This document shows, piece after piece, positions 19,746-28,385 of a stretch of 64,000 nt of DNA. Origin of the DNA: Foliamicus sp963666765 (lineage in GTDB: Bacteria > Pseudomonadota > Gammaproteobacteria > Steroidobacterales > Foliamicaceae); assembly GCA_963666765.1 (NCBI GenBank), contig OY762933.1, positions 1,860,001 to 1,924,000 of the forward strand, read 5' to 3'. A model generated the notes under the pieces. That model did not search any database. It had not been told where the DNA came from and worked only from the letters and a program-made list of their open reading frames with translations. The translations under genes and the position numbers were made by a program. How positions within the stretch are numbered: the stretch's first letter is position 1; the number at the start of each line of letters is the position of its first letter.

Positions 19746-20966
19746 ATGTCCAGTTCCGCATTATCCACACCCGCCTACCGCCGCTTTCTGATCGGCAGCA
19801 CCATCACTACGCACGGGCTTTGGATTCTGCGGCTGTCGCTGGGATGGCAGGCCTGGCAGCTGACCGAATCAGAGTTTTTCGTCGCGGCGGTAGCGTTTGC
19901 CGCTTATTTCCCGGTGGCCGTGCTGGGACCGGTATTCGGGGCCTACGCCGACCGCTGGGACCGGCGCCGGGCGGCGCAGGTCTTCAACCTGCTCAACATC
20001 GGCGTCACCGCCGGCCTTTTCGGACTGGCGGCGCTCGGCCTGATGACGCCGGCCGCACTGTTTTTTCTGGCGCTGTCATTCGGCGTGTTCAGCGGCGGAT
20101 ATACGCCCATGCGCCTTGCCCTGATGGCCAACCTGGTGCCCTCCATGCAACTGGCCAGCGCCGTGGGACTCGGGGCGGTCAGCTTTAATATCGCGCGCGT
20201 CATCGGTCCGGTGCTCGGCGGTTACATCATCAAGTTCTTTGGCCTGGCGCCGGCGTTCGCGCTCAGCACCGCCACTTTTCTCGGCATGGCATGGGTGCTC
20301 TGGGACCTGAAGCTGCAACCCGTTACGCGTGAACTGGAGCGCCAGATCGGGCTGGCCCGCCTGCTGCGCGACGGCCTCAAGTACACGTTGAGTCATCCCG
20401 CGATCCGCTTCTACCTTGTACTGGTAATGATCGGCGCCACTTTCGGACGCGCCCTTTTCGAACTGATGGCGCCGTACGCGGACGAGGTTTTCCAGCGCGG
20501 CAGCGACGGCATGTCCCTGCTGATTTCGGCTTTCGGAGTCGGAGCAGTGCTGGGCGGCCTGTTTGTGGCCCGCAACAAGTCGCTGCAGCAACTTCGCAAG
20601 TGGACAGTCGTTTGCACGGCGCTAACCGGACTGCTCATCGTCGTATTCGGCTTTACCGGCAATTTCTGGCTCGCCATGCTGCAATTGCCGGTCTTCGGCT
20701 GCGTCCTGACCATTTGCGGAGTGGGATCGCAGACGCTTACCCAGACCGTCGTGAAAGAAAAGTACCGGGGCCGCGTGATGAGCCTGTGGAGCGTGGTGGC
20801 GTTCGGGGGCGTGGCCCTGGGCAGCGCGGCGCTTGGTGGCTGGGCCCAGTCGATCGGCCTGACCGCGGCCACCGTGTATTGGGGCGGGGTGGCGGCTGTG
20901 TTGGGACTGTGCACCCTGCTCTGGCTGACGCGGGTTCCGCAGCCGGAGGCGGCCGGCGCCTCCTGA
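19746..20966 (+). CDS. Major facilitator superfamily transporter (MFS_3/EntS-like exporter)
   Basis: A 406-residue inner-membrane protein with about 12 hydrophobic segments. Loop 2-3 carries the MFS motif A variant GAYADRWDRRRAAQ. The N-terminal STPAYRRFLIGSTITTHG and ARVIGPVLGGYI are typical of MFS_3/DUF894 exporters related to enterobactin exporter EntS and several drug pumps. ATG 19746 is chosen because the reading frame extends far upstream only as antisense of metF. Substrate cannot be inferred; no siderophore genes adjoin. It is convergent with the orphan permease gene. Confidence 0.85.
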   Translation: MSSSALSTPAYRRFLIGSTITTHGLWILRLSLGWQAWQLTESEFFVAAVAFAAYFPVAVLGPVFGAYADRWDRRRAAQVFNLLNIGVTAGLFGLAALGLMTPAALFFLALSFGVFSGGYTPMRLALMANLVPSMQLASAVGLGAVSFNIARVIGPVLGGYIIKFFGLAPAFALSTATFLGMAWVLWDLKLQPVTRELERQIGLARLLRDGLKYTLSHPAIRFYLVLVMIGATFGRALFELMAPYADEVFQRGSDGMSLLISAFGVGAVLGGLFVARNKSLQQLRKWTVVCTALTGLLIVVFGFTGNFWLAMLQLPVFGCVLTICGVGSQTLTQTVVKEKYRGRVMSLWSVVAFGGVALGSAALGGWAQSIGLTAATVYWGGVAAVLGLCTLLWLTRVPQPEAAGAS

Positions 20967-20980
20967 CACCGCTCCCGGGG

Positions 20981-22189
20981 CTATTCGTGGCGCAGGGCTT
21001 CGATGGGATCCAGCGTTGACGCGCGGCGGGCGGGCCACAGTCCGAAGACGATGCCGATGAGCAGACTGCAACCCAGCCCCACCCCGATCGATTCCGCCGC
21101 CACCACGGTCTGCCAGTTGAAAAACTGAGCGAGAAGCCTCGACGCACCCCAGCCGGCGGCCACACCCAGCACGCCGCCCAGCAGGCACAGCAGCGAGGAT
21201 TCGACCAGGATCTGCGACATGATGGCCGTGCGCGTAGCGCCTATCGCCCGGCGCACGCCGATCTCGCGGGTCCGCTCGGCGACAGTCACCAGCATGATGT
21301 TCATGATGCCGATTCCTCCCACCACCAGGCTGACCCCGGCGATCGCCGGAAGCAGCAGGGCGAAGATGCGGGTGGTTTCCTCGCGGACCTCCAGGAACTG
21401 CTTGCGGTCCAGGATTCCGAAATCGTTGTCCTCGCCCGGGCGGATGCGGTGCTCGCGACGCAGGATGCGTTCGACGTCCACCAGCGCCTGCTCCACCGCC
21501 GAACCGGAGCGGATCTGCACGTCCATGCTTTCCAGCCGGTCACTGCCCGTCACCCGGTACTGCGCCGTGGACAGCGGCACCAGTACATCGTCATTTGGAT
21601 TCTGCATTCCGACCGAGCCGGATTCCTCCAATACGCCGATCACGGTGAAAGGAACGCCCCCCAGCAACGCCGTTTGCCCAAGCAAGGCGGCTGCCGTGGT
21701 TTCCAGCTTTCCGGGCACTTCGCTGCCGAGCACCGCTACGCGCAGGCGCGCTTCTTCTTCCTGCGGAACGAACATCCTTCCGGCGGCTATTTCATAGCGA
21801 TGCAGGAGCGGGTATTCGAAAGTGGAACCGATCAGCTCGACGCGTGTGTTGCTGTTGCCGAACTCGAATTGCAGACGCTGCGAGATCCTGGGCACCACGC
21901 TCTCAAGATGGCGCGCGTCCCGCCGAAGCGCGGCGGCGTCGTCCACGCCCAGGCTGCTGTTTTCGAGCGACACGCCCCAGAACCGGCGCTGGGAATTGGT
22001 GACCGCCAGGATGTCGGCCCCCAGCGCCTCCATCTGCTCCTCCACGGCCCGCTGCGCGCCGGTACCCAGTGAAACCATCGTCACCACCGCCGCCACGCCG
22101 ATGATCATGCCCAGCATGGTCAGCAAAGCGCGAAACAGGTTGGCACCGATCGATTCCAGCGCCTGCCTCAGAACGTCAAGGAAGTACAT
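20981..22189 (-). CDS. FtsX/MacB-type ABC transporter permease, no ATPase nearby
   Basis: A 402-residue permease when started at ATG 22189. One transmembrane segment follows FRALLTMLGMIIGVAAVVTM. A periplasmic MacB_PCD-like domain (about 50-270) comes next, and three C-terminal transmembrane segments begin at LLLPAIAGVSLVVGGIGIMN. The sequence VAERTREIGVRRAIGAT is the coupling region of MacB/LolC/FtsX permeases. No ATP-binding domain is fused and no ATPase or HlyD-type adaptor gene adjoins, so the partner must be elsewhere. Members export peptides, antibiotics or lipoproteins, or transmit mechanical signals. It is divergent from a GMC oxidoreductase gene. Confidence 0.85.
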   Translation of the reverse strand: MYFLDVLRQALESIGANLFRALLTMLGMIIGVAAVVTMVSLGTGAQRAVEEQMEALGADILAVTNSQRRFWGVSLENSSLGVDDAAALRRDARHLESVVPRISQRLQFEFGNSNTRVELIGSTFEYPLLHRYEIAAGRMFVPQEEEARLRVAVLGSEVPGKLETTAAALLGQTALLGGVPFTVIGVLEESGSVGMQNPNDDVLVPLSTAQYRVTGSDRLESMDVQIRSGSAVEQALVDVERILRREHRIRPGEDNDFGILDRKQFLEVREETTRIFALLLPAIAGVSLVVGGIGIMNIMLVTVAERTREIGVRRAIGATRTAIMSQILVESSLLCLLGGVLGVAAGWGASRLLAQFFNWQTVVAAESIGVGLGCSLLIGIVFGLWPARRASTLDPIEALRHE

Positions 22190-22295
22190 CGCGTAAAGAA
22201 TAGACCATGACACCCCCGCTTGCGCCAATCGCCGTGGGTCTTGCCGGTTCAGCCCGCCGCATTCGGCTGAGTTCAGGGACGCAGTCTGGTCTCGT

Positions 22296-23936
22296 ATGAT
22301 TCCCTGTGCAAAATCGTTTGCGAGGTTTCTCTCCGTCAACTCCTTCGACTACATCGTCGTGGGCGCCGGTTCGGCGGGCTGCGCCGTGGCCAACCGTTTG
22401 ACGGAGCATCCGGACACGCGGGTATTGCTGCTGGAGGCCGGCGGCGCCGACCGCTCGCTGTATATCCGCATGCCCGCGGCGATCATCCGCGCCATCGGCA
22501 ATCCGAAGATCGACTGGTGCTATCAGGCCGAACCCGATCCCAGCCGCAATAATCGGGTCGACCTGTGGCCGGCCGGCAAGACCCTGGGCGGCAGCAGCTC
22601 GATCAACGGCATGCTTTTCGTGCGCGGCGCGGCCGATGACTTCGATCGCTGGGCCGCGGAAGGCTGCCCCGGCTGGAGCTACGCCGACGTGCTGCCGTAT
22701 TTCAAGCGGATGGAATCCACGCCGCTGGGCGACGACCGTTGTCGCGGCCGCACCGGCCCGGTACGCACCGCGGCCCTGCGCACCACGCATCCGCTGGCGC
22801 ACACCTTCGTGCAGGCCGCCGTCGAGACAGGCCTGACGCTCAACCAGGACTACAACGGCGTCTCCCAGGAGGGCGTGGCCTATACCGAAGTGAACCAGCA
22901 GCGTGGCCGCCGATTTAACGCCGCGAGGGCCTATCTGCATCCCGTGCGCCGGCGCCGCAATCTCGTGCTGCGCACCCGTAGCGCGTGCCACCGGCTGCTG
23001 TTTCGGAACGGCCGCTGCGTGGGCGTGGAATATCGGAATGGAGGCCGGCTTTACCGCGCCGAGGCCGCACACGAGGTGATCCTGTGCGCCGGCGCCATCG
23101 CCTCCCCCAAGCTTCTCATGCTGTCGGGGATCGGGCCCGCGGAGCAGCTGCGCGAGGCCGGTATCGAAGTCGTCAGGGACCTTCCGGGCGTAGGCGCGAA
23201 TCTTCAGGAACACCCCGAGGGCATGGTGGGCATCGATGTGAACGTGTCCACCTATAACACCGAGATCAACAGCTGGAAGATCGTCCTGCACGGGCTGAAC
23301 TGGCTGCTGTTCGGCCGCGGGCCCGCCACCAGCCCTTACCCGCACGCGGTGGCCTTCATCCGCTCCACTCCTGATGAGCCAAGACCGGACATCCAGGTGC
23401 AACTGGGTCCCTACGCGTTCAGTTTCTCGGAAGAAGGCGTGATTCCGTATGACCGCCCGGCCATTTCGGCCGCGATCAACGTTTCCCATCCCCGTTCGCG
23501 CGGCAGCATACGGCTGCGCAGCGCCGATCCGAATGCACCCCCGATCATTTCGCACGGGCTGCTGGCCGACGACGACGATATGGAGCGGCTGATCAAGGGT
23601 TGCCGGAAGGTCCGTGAAATACTCAACGGCGCCGCGTTCGCGCCGTACCGCATAGGCGAGCGGCTGCCCGGCCCGGACGTGCATAGCTACGATGAATGGC
23701 GCGAATACCTGCGCCGGACCGCCTTTCTCGGCTACCACCCCGTGGGCACATGCAAAATGGGCACAGACGCGCTGGCGGTCACCCGGCCCGATTTGAGCGT
23801 GCACGGCATCGACGGGCTACGCGTTGCCGACGCTTCGGTGATGCCCAGTCTGACCAGCGGCAATACCAACGCCACCGCGATGATGATCGGCGAGCGCGCG
23901 GCGGACCTCATCCGAAATAGCGGCGACGGCCGATGA
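22296..23936 (+). CDS. GMC family FAD-dependent oxidoreductase (choline/alcohol dehydrogenase-like)
   Basis: A 546-residue glucose-methanol-choline oxidoreductase. The N-terminal FAD fold is YIVVGAGSAGCAVANRL with LLLEAGG. GMC signature 1 is seen as GKTLGGSSSINGMLFVRG. Signature 2 is GAIASPKLLMLSGIGP. The catalytic pair is His481 in HPVGTCKMG and Asn523 in SGNTNATAM. No export signal is evident, so it is probably cytoplasmic. Members oxidise primary alcohols to aldehydes. The gene is followed after 67 nt by DUF1838 copy 2 on the same strand, which suggests a shared pathway. The only ATG start at the right place is 22296. Confidence 0.93.
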   Translation: MIPCAKSFARFLSVNSFDYIVVGAGSAGCAVANRLTEHPDTRVLLLEAGGADRSLYIRMPAAIIRAIGNPKIDWCYQAEPDPSRNNRVDLWPAGKTLGGSSSINGMLFVRGAADDFDRWAAEGCPGWSYADVLPYFKRMESTPLGDDRCRGRTGPVRTAALRTTHPLAHTFVQAAVETGLTLNQDYNGVSQEGVAYTEVNQQRGRRFNAARAYLHPVRRRRNLVLRTRSACHRLLFRNGRCVGVEYRNGGRLYRAEAAHEVILCAGAIASPKLLMLSGIGPAEQLREAGIEVVRDLPGVGANLQEHPEGMVGIDVNVSTYNTEINSWKIVLHGLNWLLFGRGPATSPYPHAVAFIRSTPDEPRPDIQVQLGPYAFSFSEEGVIPYDRPAISAAINVSHPRSRGSIRLRSADPNAPPIISHGLLADDDDMERLIKGCRKVREILNGAAFAPYRIGERLPGPDVHSYDEWREYLRRTAFLGYHPVGTCKMGTDALAVTRPDLSVHGIDGLRVADASVMPSLTSGNTNATAMMIGERAADLIRNSGDGR

Positions 23937-24003
23937 CGCCCAACGCCACAGGCCCAAGGCATTAGCCGGTCAGCCACCGAAACTTCAAGGGAGAAAACGA
24001 ACC

Positions 24004-24879
24004 ATGGTCAACAGACGCACTTTCGTTACCGCCGCGGCCGGCGCGACCGGCTCATTGCTGGGGGCGCGGGCGCTTGAGGCCGCCGCACCCAAATCGGTCA
24101 GCCCGCCGGTAAGCCGGGTCGTCTCCGAGTTCCTCCATTTCGACGACCCGGTGGAGGAGTTTCGCGCGCAGATGCGCATGGAGCGCGACCTGGTCGAGGA
24201 CCAGGGCACGACGCTGACCTGGTACCACTGGCTCGTATTCGTCATACCCGGGGGACGGCGCCCGGAACCCCTGATCCGCTACGAAGGAATCGAGTTCAGC
24301 TACTTCCGGCATCTCGGCGACCACAACTACCGCATCCATGCGCACAATGTTTCCTTCCCGCGCGACCTCAAGACCAACGCGTTCACGGATTCCGTGACCA
24401 ATCCCATAACGGGCGAGCTTGTCGAGGTGCCCGTGACGCCGCTGCTAACCGATCCGGGAACGATCGGGAGTCCCACCGGCTTTCGCAACCTGTCCGGCGA
24501 CGGCTTTGTCCAGGCGCCCTACCGCAAGTTCCGGATCGAGAACGACCTGATCAAGATGGACCTGGTGCGCAGCGCCCCGCCCGACTGGCCTGCAACGCAC
24601 ATCGAGAATTCCTGCAACTGGGTGGAATTCGACCTGTTCGCGAACGAAACCATCACTTCGTTACCCGCCCATTTCTGCGGACACTACGCATTCGAAAATC
24701 CCGCGTGGCTGAAGATGCCGGAAGGCATGGGCCACCTGGCGGGATTCTGGGACGGCAAGAAAGTCAATTCCGCGTCCGAACTGCCGCGCGAGTTTCTCGA
24801 CCGCATGGAGCGCGAATATCCGGAACTGCTCGAGCCACGCTGGGGCGAATTCGAGCGCCCGATCCCGTTTGATCTCTAG
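24004..24879 (+). CDS. DUF1838 family exported protein, copy 2 (twin-arginine signal)
   Basis: A 291-residue protein. MVNRRTFVTAAAGATGSLLG is a Tat-like signal, and GGGAGAAAACGAACC precedes the ATG. The family motif reads PRDLKTNAFTDSVTNPITG, with the Asp at residue 121. The C-terminal NPAWLKMPEGMGHLAG...LPREFLDRMEREYPELLEP aligns with the WMxMG...LP...YP region of the other copies. Function is unknown. It is the only copy placed directly after a GMC oxidoreductase. The sequence is well diverged from the other five, so it is not a recent duplicate. Confidence 0.85.
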   Translation: MVNRRTFVTAAAGATGSLLGARALEAAAPKSVSPPVSRVVSEFLHFDDPVEEFRAQMRMERDLVEDQGTTLTWYHWLVFVIPGGRRPEPLIRYEGIEFSYFRHLGDHNYRIHAHNVSFPRDLKTNAFTDSVTNPITGELVEVPVTPLLTDPGTIGSPTGFRNLSGDGFVQAPYRKFRIENDLIKMDLVRSAPPDWPATHIENSCNWVEFDLFANETITSLPAHFCGHYAFENPAWLKMPEGMGHLAGFWDGKKVNSASELPREFLDRMEREYPELLEPRWGEFERPIPFDL

Positions 24880-24906
24880 TTTGCGTTTCTCGCCCGTAGC
24901 CCGAGC

Positions 24907-26166
24907 TCAGGCGTCCCATAGCATGCTGACCGGCATTCCGAACAATCCGGAGCCTGCCCGCTGGACATGCTCGCCGTCGTGCAGCACGATCCCGCAGACG
25001 AATCTTTCGCCGGCAGCCTCCCTCAGCCGCTCCAGCCCCCGGAAGTCCGGAGGCCGCAGGGTCGCACCGGCTTTGACTTCAATACCAACCAAAGTCCCGG
25101 GCGAGCGTTCCAGGACAAGGTCCACTTCCACGCCATCCTTGTCTCGATAATGACTGATCGTTGCCGTCTCTCCGGACAGTGCGACGGCCTTGGCAAGCTC
25201 CGCAAAGACAAAACACTCAAGTAACGGACCCAAGGACTGGCGATCCTGCACAATTTCCGCTGCTCCCGTCCGCCGGAGTGCAGCCAGCAATCCGGAATCC
25301 AGAAAATGCAGCTTCGGCGCCTTTACGAGCCGCTTTAATCCGCTGCGGCGCCAGGCGCGCACGCGACGTACCACGAACATGTGCTCAAGCAAGACAAGCC
25401 AGCGGTCCACCGTCTTGCTATCGACGCCGAGCCGGGTTCCAAGTTGAGACATGTTGAGAAGTTGGCCGCCGGAAACCGCTGCATGGTCAATCAGCCGGAC
25501 CATTTCATCGAGCTTTGTGACAGCGGCGATGTCGGAAACATCGCGCTCAGCCAGCGAACGTGCATAAGCGCGAAACCAGGCCCGGCGGCGCGCAGGCACG
25601 GGGCGCGACAGCGCTTCGGGAAAACCGCCGGCGACCAGCCGCTCGATCAGGTCGTCTGTCACGCCCCTGGCCGCAAAGGCCGGAAAGTCACCGGAGAACG
25701 CACACTCGAGAAACCGGGACGGTCCGGTGGCGGCAATCTCGGCTTGCGAGAATGGCAGCAATTCGACGGTTTCGACGCGGCCGGCCAGAGAATCGGGAGA
25801 CATCGATCCCTTGAAGAGATCGACTGAACCCGTAATCAGGTAGCTTCCGGGGCGAGGATTCTCGTCAACCCGTTTCTTGAGAGCGAGAATAAGTTCCGGG
25901 GCGCGCTGCACCTCATCGAACGCGGCAAACGGCAGGCCTCGCACCAGACCCAGTGGATCGTTCCGGGCGAATTGCCTGAACTGAACATCGTCCAGGGTAA
26001 TGAAAGGACGGTTCTCGTCACGGGCGATGCGCTGTGCGAGCGTCGTCTTGCCGGACTGGCGCGGTCCAACGATGGCGACGATGCGCGTGTCCGTTAGCGC
26101 CGTACGAATCGGCTCCTCGGCGTGCCGCATCACAAATGTTTCGCTTTTGGCCGGCCGGTTCGGCAT
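24907..26166 (-). CDS. AAA_14/DUF4143 ATPase with C-terminal nuclease-like fold
   Basis: A 419-residue protein. Walker A is VGPRQSGKTTLA near residue 33 and Walker B is AAFDEVQRAPELI. The middle contains a helix-turn-helix-like stretch, LSQLGTRLGVDSKTVDRWLVLLE. The C-terminal DUF4143 part, with GVEVDLVLER...GIEVKAG, has the D...E-x-K arrangement of the PD-(D/E)XK fold. Such proteins are widespread in accessory DNA and have no settled role; links to toxin-antitoxin-like or mobile functions are speculative. It interrupts the DUF1838 neighbourhood between copies 2 and 3. Two direct repeats at 26195-26230 lie just upstream of its start and may be its operator. Confidence 0.88.
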   Translation of the reverse strand: MPNRPAKSETFVMRHAEEPIRTALTDTRIVAIVGPRQSGKTTLAQRIARDENRPFITLDDVQFRQFARNDPLGLVRGLPFAAFDEVQRAPELILALKKRVDENPRPGSYLITGSVDLFKGSMSPDSLAGRVETVELLPFSQAEIAATGPSRFLECAFSGDFPAFAARGVTDDLIERLVAGGFPEALSRPVPARRRAWFRAYARSLAERDVSDIAAVTKLDEMVRLIDHAAVSGGQLLNMSQLGTRLGVDSKTVDRWLVLLEHMFVVRRVRAWRRSGLKRLVKAPKLHFLDSGLLAALRRTGAAEIVQDRQSLGPLLECFVFAELAKAVALSGETATISHYRDKDGVEVDLVLERSPGTLVGIEVKAGATLRPPDFRGLERLREAAGERFVCGIVLHDGEHVQRAGSGLFGMPVSMLWDA

Positions 26167-26194
26167 GATGCGTCGTCCAGTTCGGATTCATTCT

Positions 26195-26230
26195 CCGTCT
26201 GATTCGGACTATAACACCGTCTGATTCGGA
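26195..26230. promoter_or_regulatory. Tandem direct repeats upstream of the AAA/DUF4143 gene
   Basis: The 14-mer CCGTCTGATTCGGA occurs at 26195-26208 and 26217-26230. Start-to-start spacing is 22 nt, about two helical turns, and a partial copy (TTCGGATTC) lies at 26181. The repeats end 11 nt before the stop of DUF1838 copy 3 and begin 29 nt upstream of the ATPase ATG. The spacing suits paired binding of a repressor. The ATPase itself has a helix-turn-helix-like segment, so autoregulation is possible. Confidence 0.5.
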
Positions 26231-26240
26231 TTTCCCGTCG

Positions 26241-27179
26241 CTACTCTTCGAATCCGCCCAGCGCGGCGTCCGGGTCCTCCAACACGTCGGGGTGCAGCCG
26301 CCGCGTGTAAGTCAGGAAGTCCTCCGGCAGGTCGTCGAGCGATCTGGCCCTGGCGCCGTGGCCGTTCGAGGACGTGTGGCCCGGAACCTCGCCCATGTGC
26401 ATCCACGGCCGCCAGCTGGTCATCGCCGAGTAGTTCACCAGGGCGTCAACCCGGGTCAGGTTCGGATCCAGCACATCGTCAAGCGGCGCGGACCAGATCG
26501 TGGATTCCTTGTAGAACATGTTGGGTATGTCGCTGTCGGTGGGCCGAACCCGGCCGTGTTCCTCGTGGCGCAGAAGCAACGTGCCCTCGCGGACATATTC
26601 CCGATGTATGGACTTGGTCATACGGACTGATGCAGCCGGCGAGAAGGCCTCCTGCGTGGTGCCTTCCTGCGGCTCGAACTCGTGTCTTTCGTCGAGGCTT
26701 ACGGCATACCGGGTGCGCGTGGGACCGAAGCGGAACGCAGGCACCTCCACTTCCCTGCCCGTAACCGGCATCACCAAAGTATCCAGCAGTTCCCAAGTCT
26801 CGAAATCCGTGTAATGGGTGATTTCCAGGACTACGGACTCGAACAGGTCATCGGAGACTTGCCGGAAGCGGCTGAAGGCCGCGCTGATGAGTCCGCAAAG
26901 CGGTTCGATGCGCCCCTGCGATATGGAAAATCTCTTGGCTCGCAGCCAGCCAATCACGAGTTCGGAATCCAGGCTGCCGCGCATCTTGACCAGGGCGCGA
27001 AGGAGGTCCGGTTCCCGGTCGAGGTCGAGTTCCCCGGCCGCCGAGGCGCGCAACGGAAGCATTCCGGGGCCGAGCATGGCGGCGCCCGCCAGCAGCGATT
27101 GGCACAGGCGTCGGCGGGTTGGCGACACGCCCGGCGCCGGTTCGGAATGAGGTTGAATCGGGAGCTGGATGTGCGACAT
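26241..27179 (-). CDS. DUF1838 family exported protein, copy 3 (twin-arginine signal)
   Basis: A 312-residue protein with a GAGGAGA ribosome site before ATG 27179. The signal has a longer n-region than the other copies, with TRRRLCQSLLAGAAMLGPGM as the Tat-like segment. The family motif is YTDFETWELLDTLVMPVTG, with the Asp at residue 125. The end carries WRPWMHMGEVPGH...LPEDFLTYTRRLHPDVLEDP. It is the last gene of a tight minus-strand operon: TonB receptor 2, the beta-lactamase-fold protein and this gene, with gaps of 21 and 9 nt. Function is unknown. The operon suggests it acts with the receptor on the same substrate. Confidence 0.87.
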   Translation of the reverse strand: MSHIQLPIQPHSEPAPGVSPTRRRLCQSLLAGAAMLGPGMLPLRASAAGELDLDREPDLLRALVKMRGSLDSELVIGWLRAKRFSISQGRIEPLCGLISAAFSRFRQVSDDLFESVVLEITHYTDFETWELLDTLVMPVTGREVEVPAFRFGPTRTRYAVSLDERHEFEPQEGTTQEAFSPAASVRMTKSIHREYVREGTLLLRHEEHGRVRPTDSDIPNMFYKESTIWSAPLDDVLDPNLTRVDALVNYSAMTSWRPWMHMGEVPGHTSSNGHGARARSLDDLPEDFLTYTRRLHPDVLEDPDAALGGFEE

Positions 27180-27188
27180 GGCGTCTCC

Positions 27189-28364
27189 TCAGTCTTCAAG
27201 ACCGGCCAGGATCAGGTTGGGCAGGGTGGAAGTGAGCCAGTCGGGATGGACATAACCCAGGCGGAGAATAACGAGCTCGTCATCCGGAATGACATACATG
27301 GTCCGGAAGCCGCCACCTTCCAGGAAGAAGACTCCGTCCGCTTTGATCGGCGGCCCGTGGGGAGCGGACTGTTCCCTGTCCTGCACGTACAGCCGGATTC
27401 CGTCCGGCGGATTGCCCGACCAGATCTGGTAGCCGTAATTCGGATAGACGGCCGACACGGTGGTCATCTCCTCCACCCAGCCGGCAGGCCAGAGGCGGCG
27501 GCCCGCGACACGGCCATCCGCCGCCAGTGCGGCGCCGTAGCGCAGCCAGTCCCTTGGGGTGGCGCGGTAGCAGCAATAGACCGCCGGCATGCCGCCCGGC
27601 CGGTCCATGTACAGCTGTGCGGGACCCGCGCCCAGCGGTGCCCAGAGCCTGCTGTTGAAGTAGTCCTCGTACGCTTCGCCGGTCGCGCTTTCCAGCACCG
27701 CGCCCACAAGCTGGGCATTGGCGTTGGAGAATGCGAAGAACTCGCCCGGCACGTTCTCGAGATCGAAGTCCAATGCCGCCGCGCGAAAATCGGAGCCCAG
27801 CGATATCCGGGCGTTCTTGCTGTAGGGGTCCGGATCCCCGGCCAGGGGCGGGTTCTCCAGCCCGCTGAGATTCCGCAGCAACTGGCGCACGGTGATCGCG
27901 CCGCGGGCGTCATCCCGCCATTCGGGAAGATAGCGGCCGACCGGATCGTCAAGCGATTCAATCGCCCCTTCCTGCATTGCAATTGCGACCAGCGGGGGCA
28001 GCAGCGACCGGGTCATCGCGCGACCCGTGAACAGCGAGTCGGCCCCGATGTCCTGCCAGTAGCGTTCAAGCTGGATCACGCCCCGGTGCAGCACCAGCAG
28101 CGCAACGCTGTTGTGTTGTTCCGCCCAGCCCGCCGCCGCTTCCAGGGCGCCGGCATCTATCGTGAGCGCCGCCCCTTCGGCCGTAGGAAAGAACTCCCCC
28201 GGACTGCCCGGAACCTCGACCACCGGCTGGTAGTAGCTCGCCGGCCACTCTCCGGGGTCCTCCGGCAGCGTGTTCCAGCGGTACCAGAAACGCCAGTCAA
28301 CAGACAGCGCCACCGCCAGCACGACGATGCCAATGGCGAAAGCGACGACGACTGCGCGACGCAT
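27189..28364 (-). CDS. Beta-lactamase-fold (class C/EstB) protein lacking the SxxK catalytic residues
   Basis: A 391-residue protein with an N-terminal membrane anchor (residues 3-21). It aligns with the first domain of the 8058-10256 hydrolase over its whole length: AIESLDDPVGRYLPEW, TVRQLLRNLSGLENPP, PGEFFAFSNANAQLVG and GPAQLYMDRPGGMPAVYCCY. At the catalytic SxxK position the sequence is AMTR (Ala116 to Arg119), so both the nucleophile and the lysine are replaced. The usual Tyr of the second motif is Phe. It is therefore probably inactive as a serine hydrolase and may bind rather than cleave. It is the middle gene of the receptor 2 operon. The reading frame is intact, which argues against a simple pseudogene. 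Confidence 0.85.
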   Translation of the reverse strand: MRRAVVVAFAIGIVVLAVALSVDWRFWYRWNTLPEDPGEWPASYYQPVVEVPGSPGEFFPTAEGAALTIDAGALEAAAGWAEQHNSVALLVLHRGVIQLERYWQDIGADSLFTGRAMTRSLLPPLVAIAMQEGAIESLDDPVGRYLPEWRDDARGAITVRQLLRNLSGLENPPLAGDPDPYSKNARISLGSDFRAAALDFDLENVPGEFFAFSNANAQLVGAVLESATGEAYEDYFNSRLWAPLGAGPAQLYMDRPGGMPAVYCCYRATPRDWLRYGAALAADGRVAGRRLWPAGWVEEMTTVSAVYPNYGYQIWSGNPPDGIRLYVQDREQSAPHGPPIKADGVFFLEGGGFRTMYVIPDDELVILRLGYVHPDWLTSTLPNLILAGLED

Positions 28365-28385
28365 GAGGTCCGGCCCCGACCGTCT

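Noticed and set aside
27189..28364. Calling the AxxR beta-lactamase-fold gene a pseudogene
   Set aside because: The frame is complete, has a membrane anchor, and lies in a tight operon. Substitution of active-site residues without other damage fits a non-catalytic role better.
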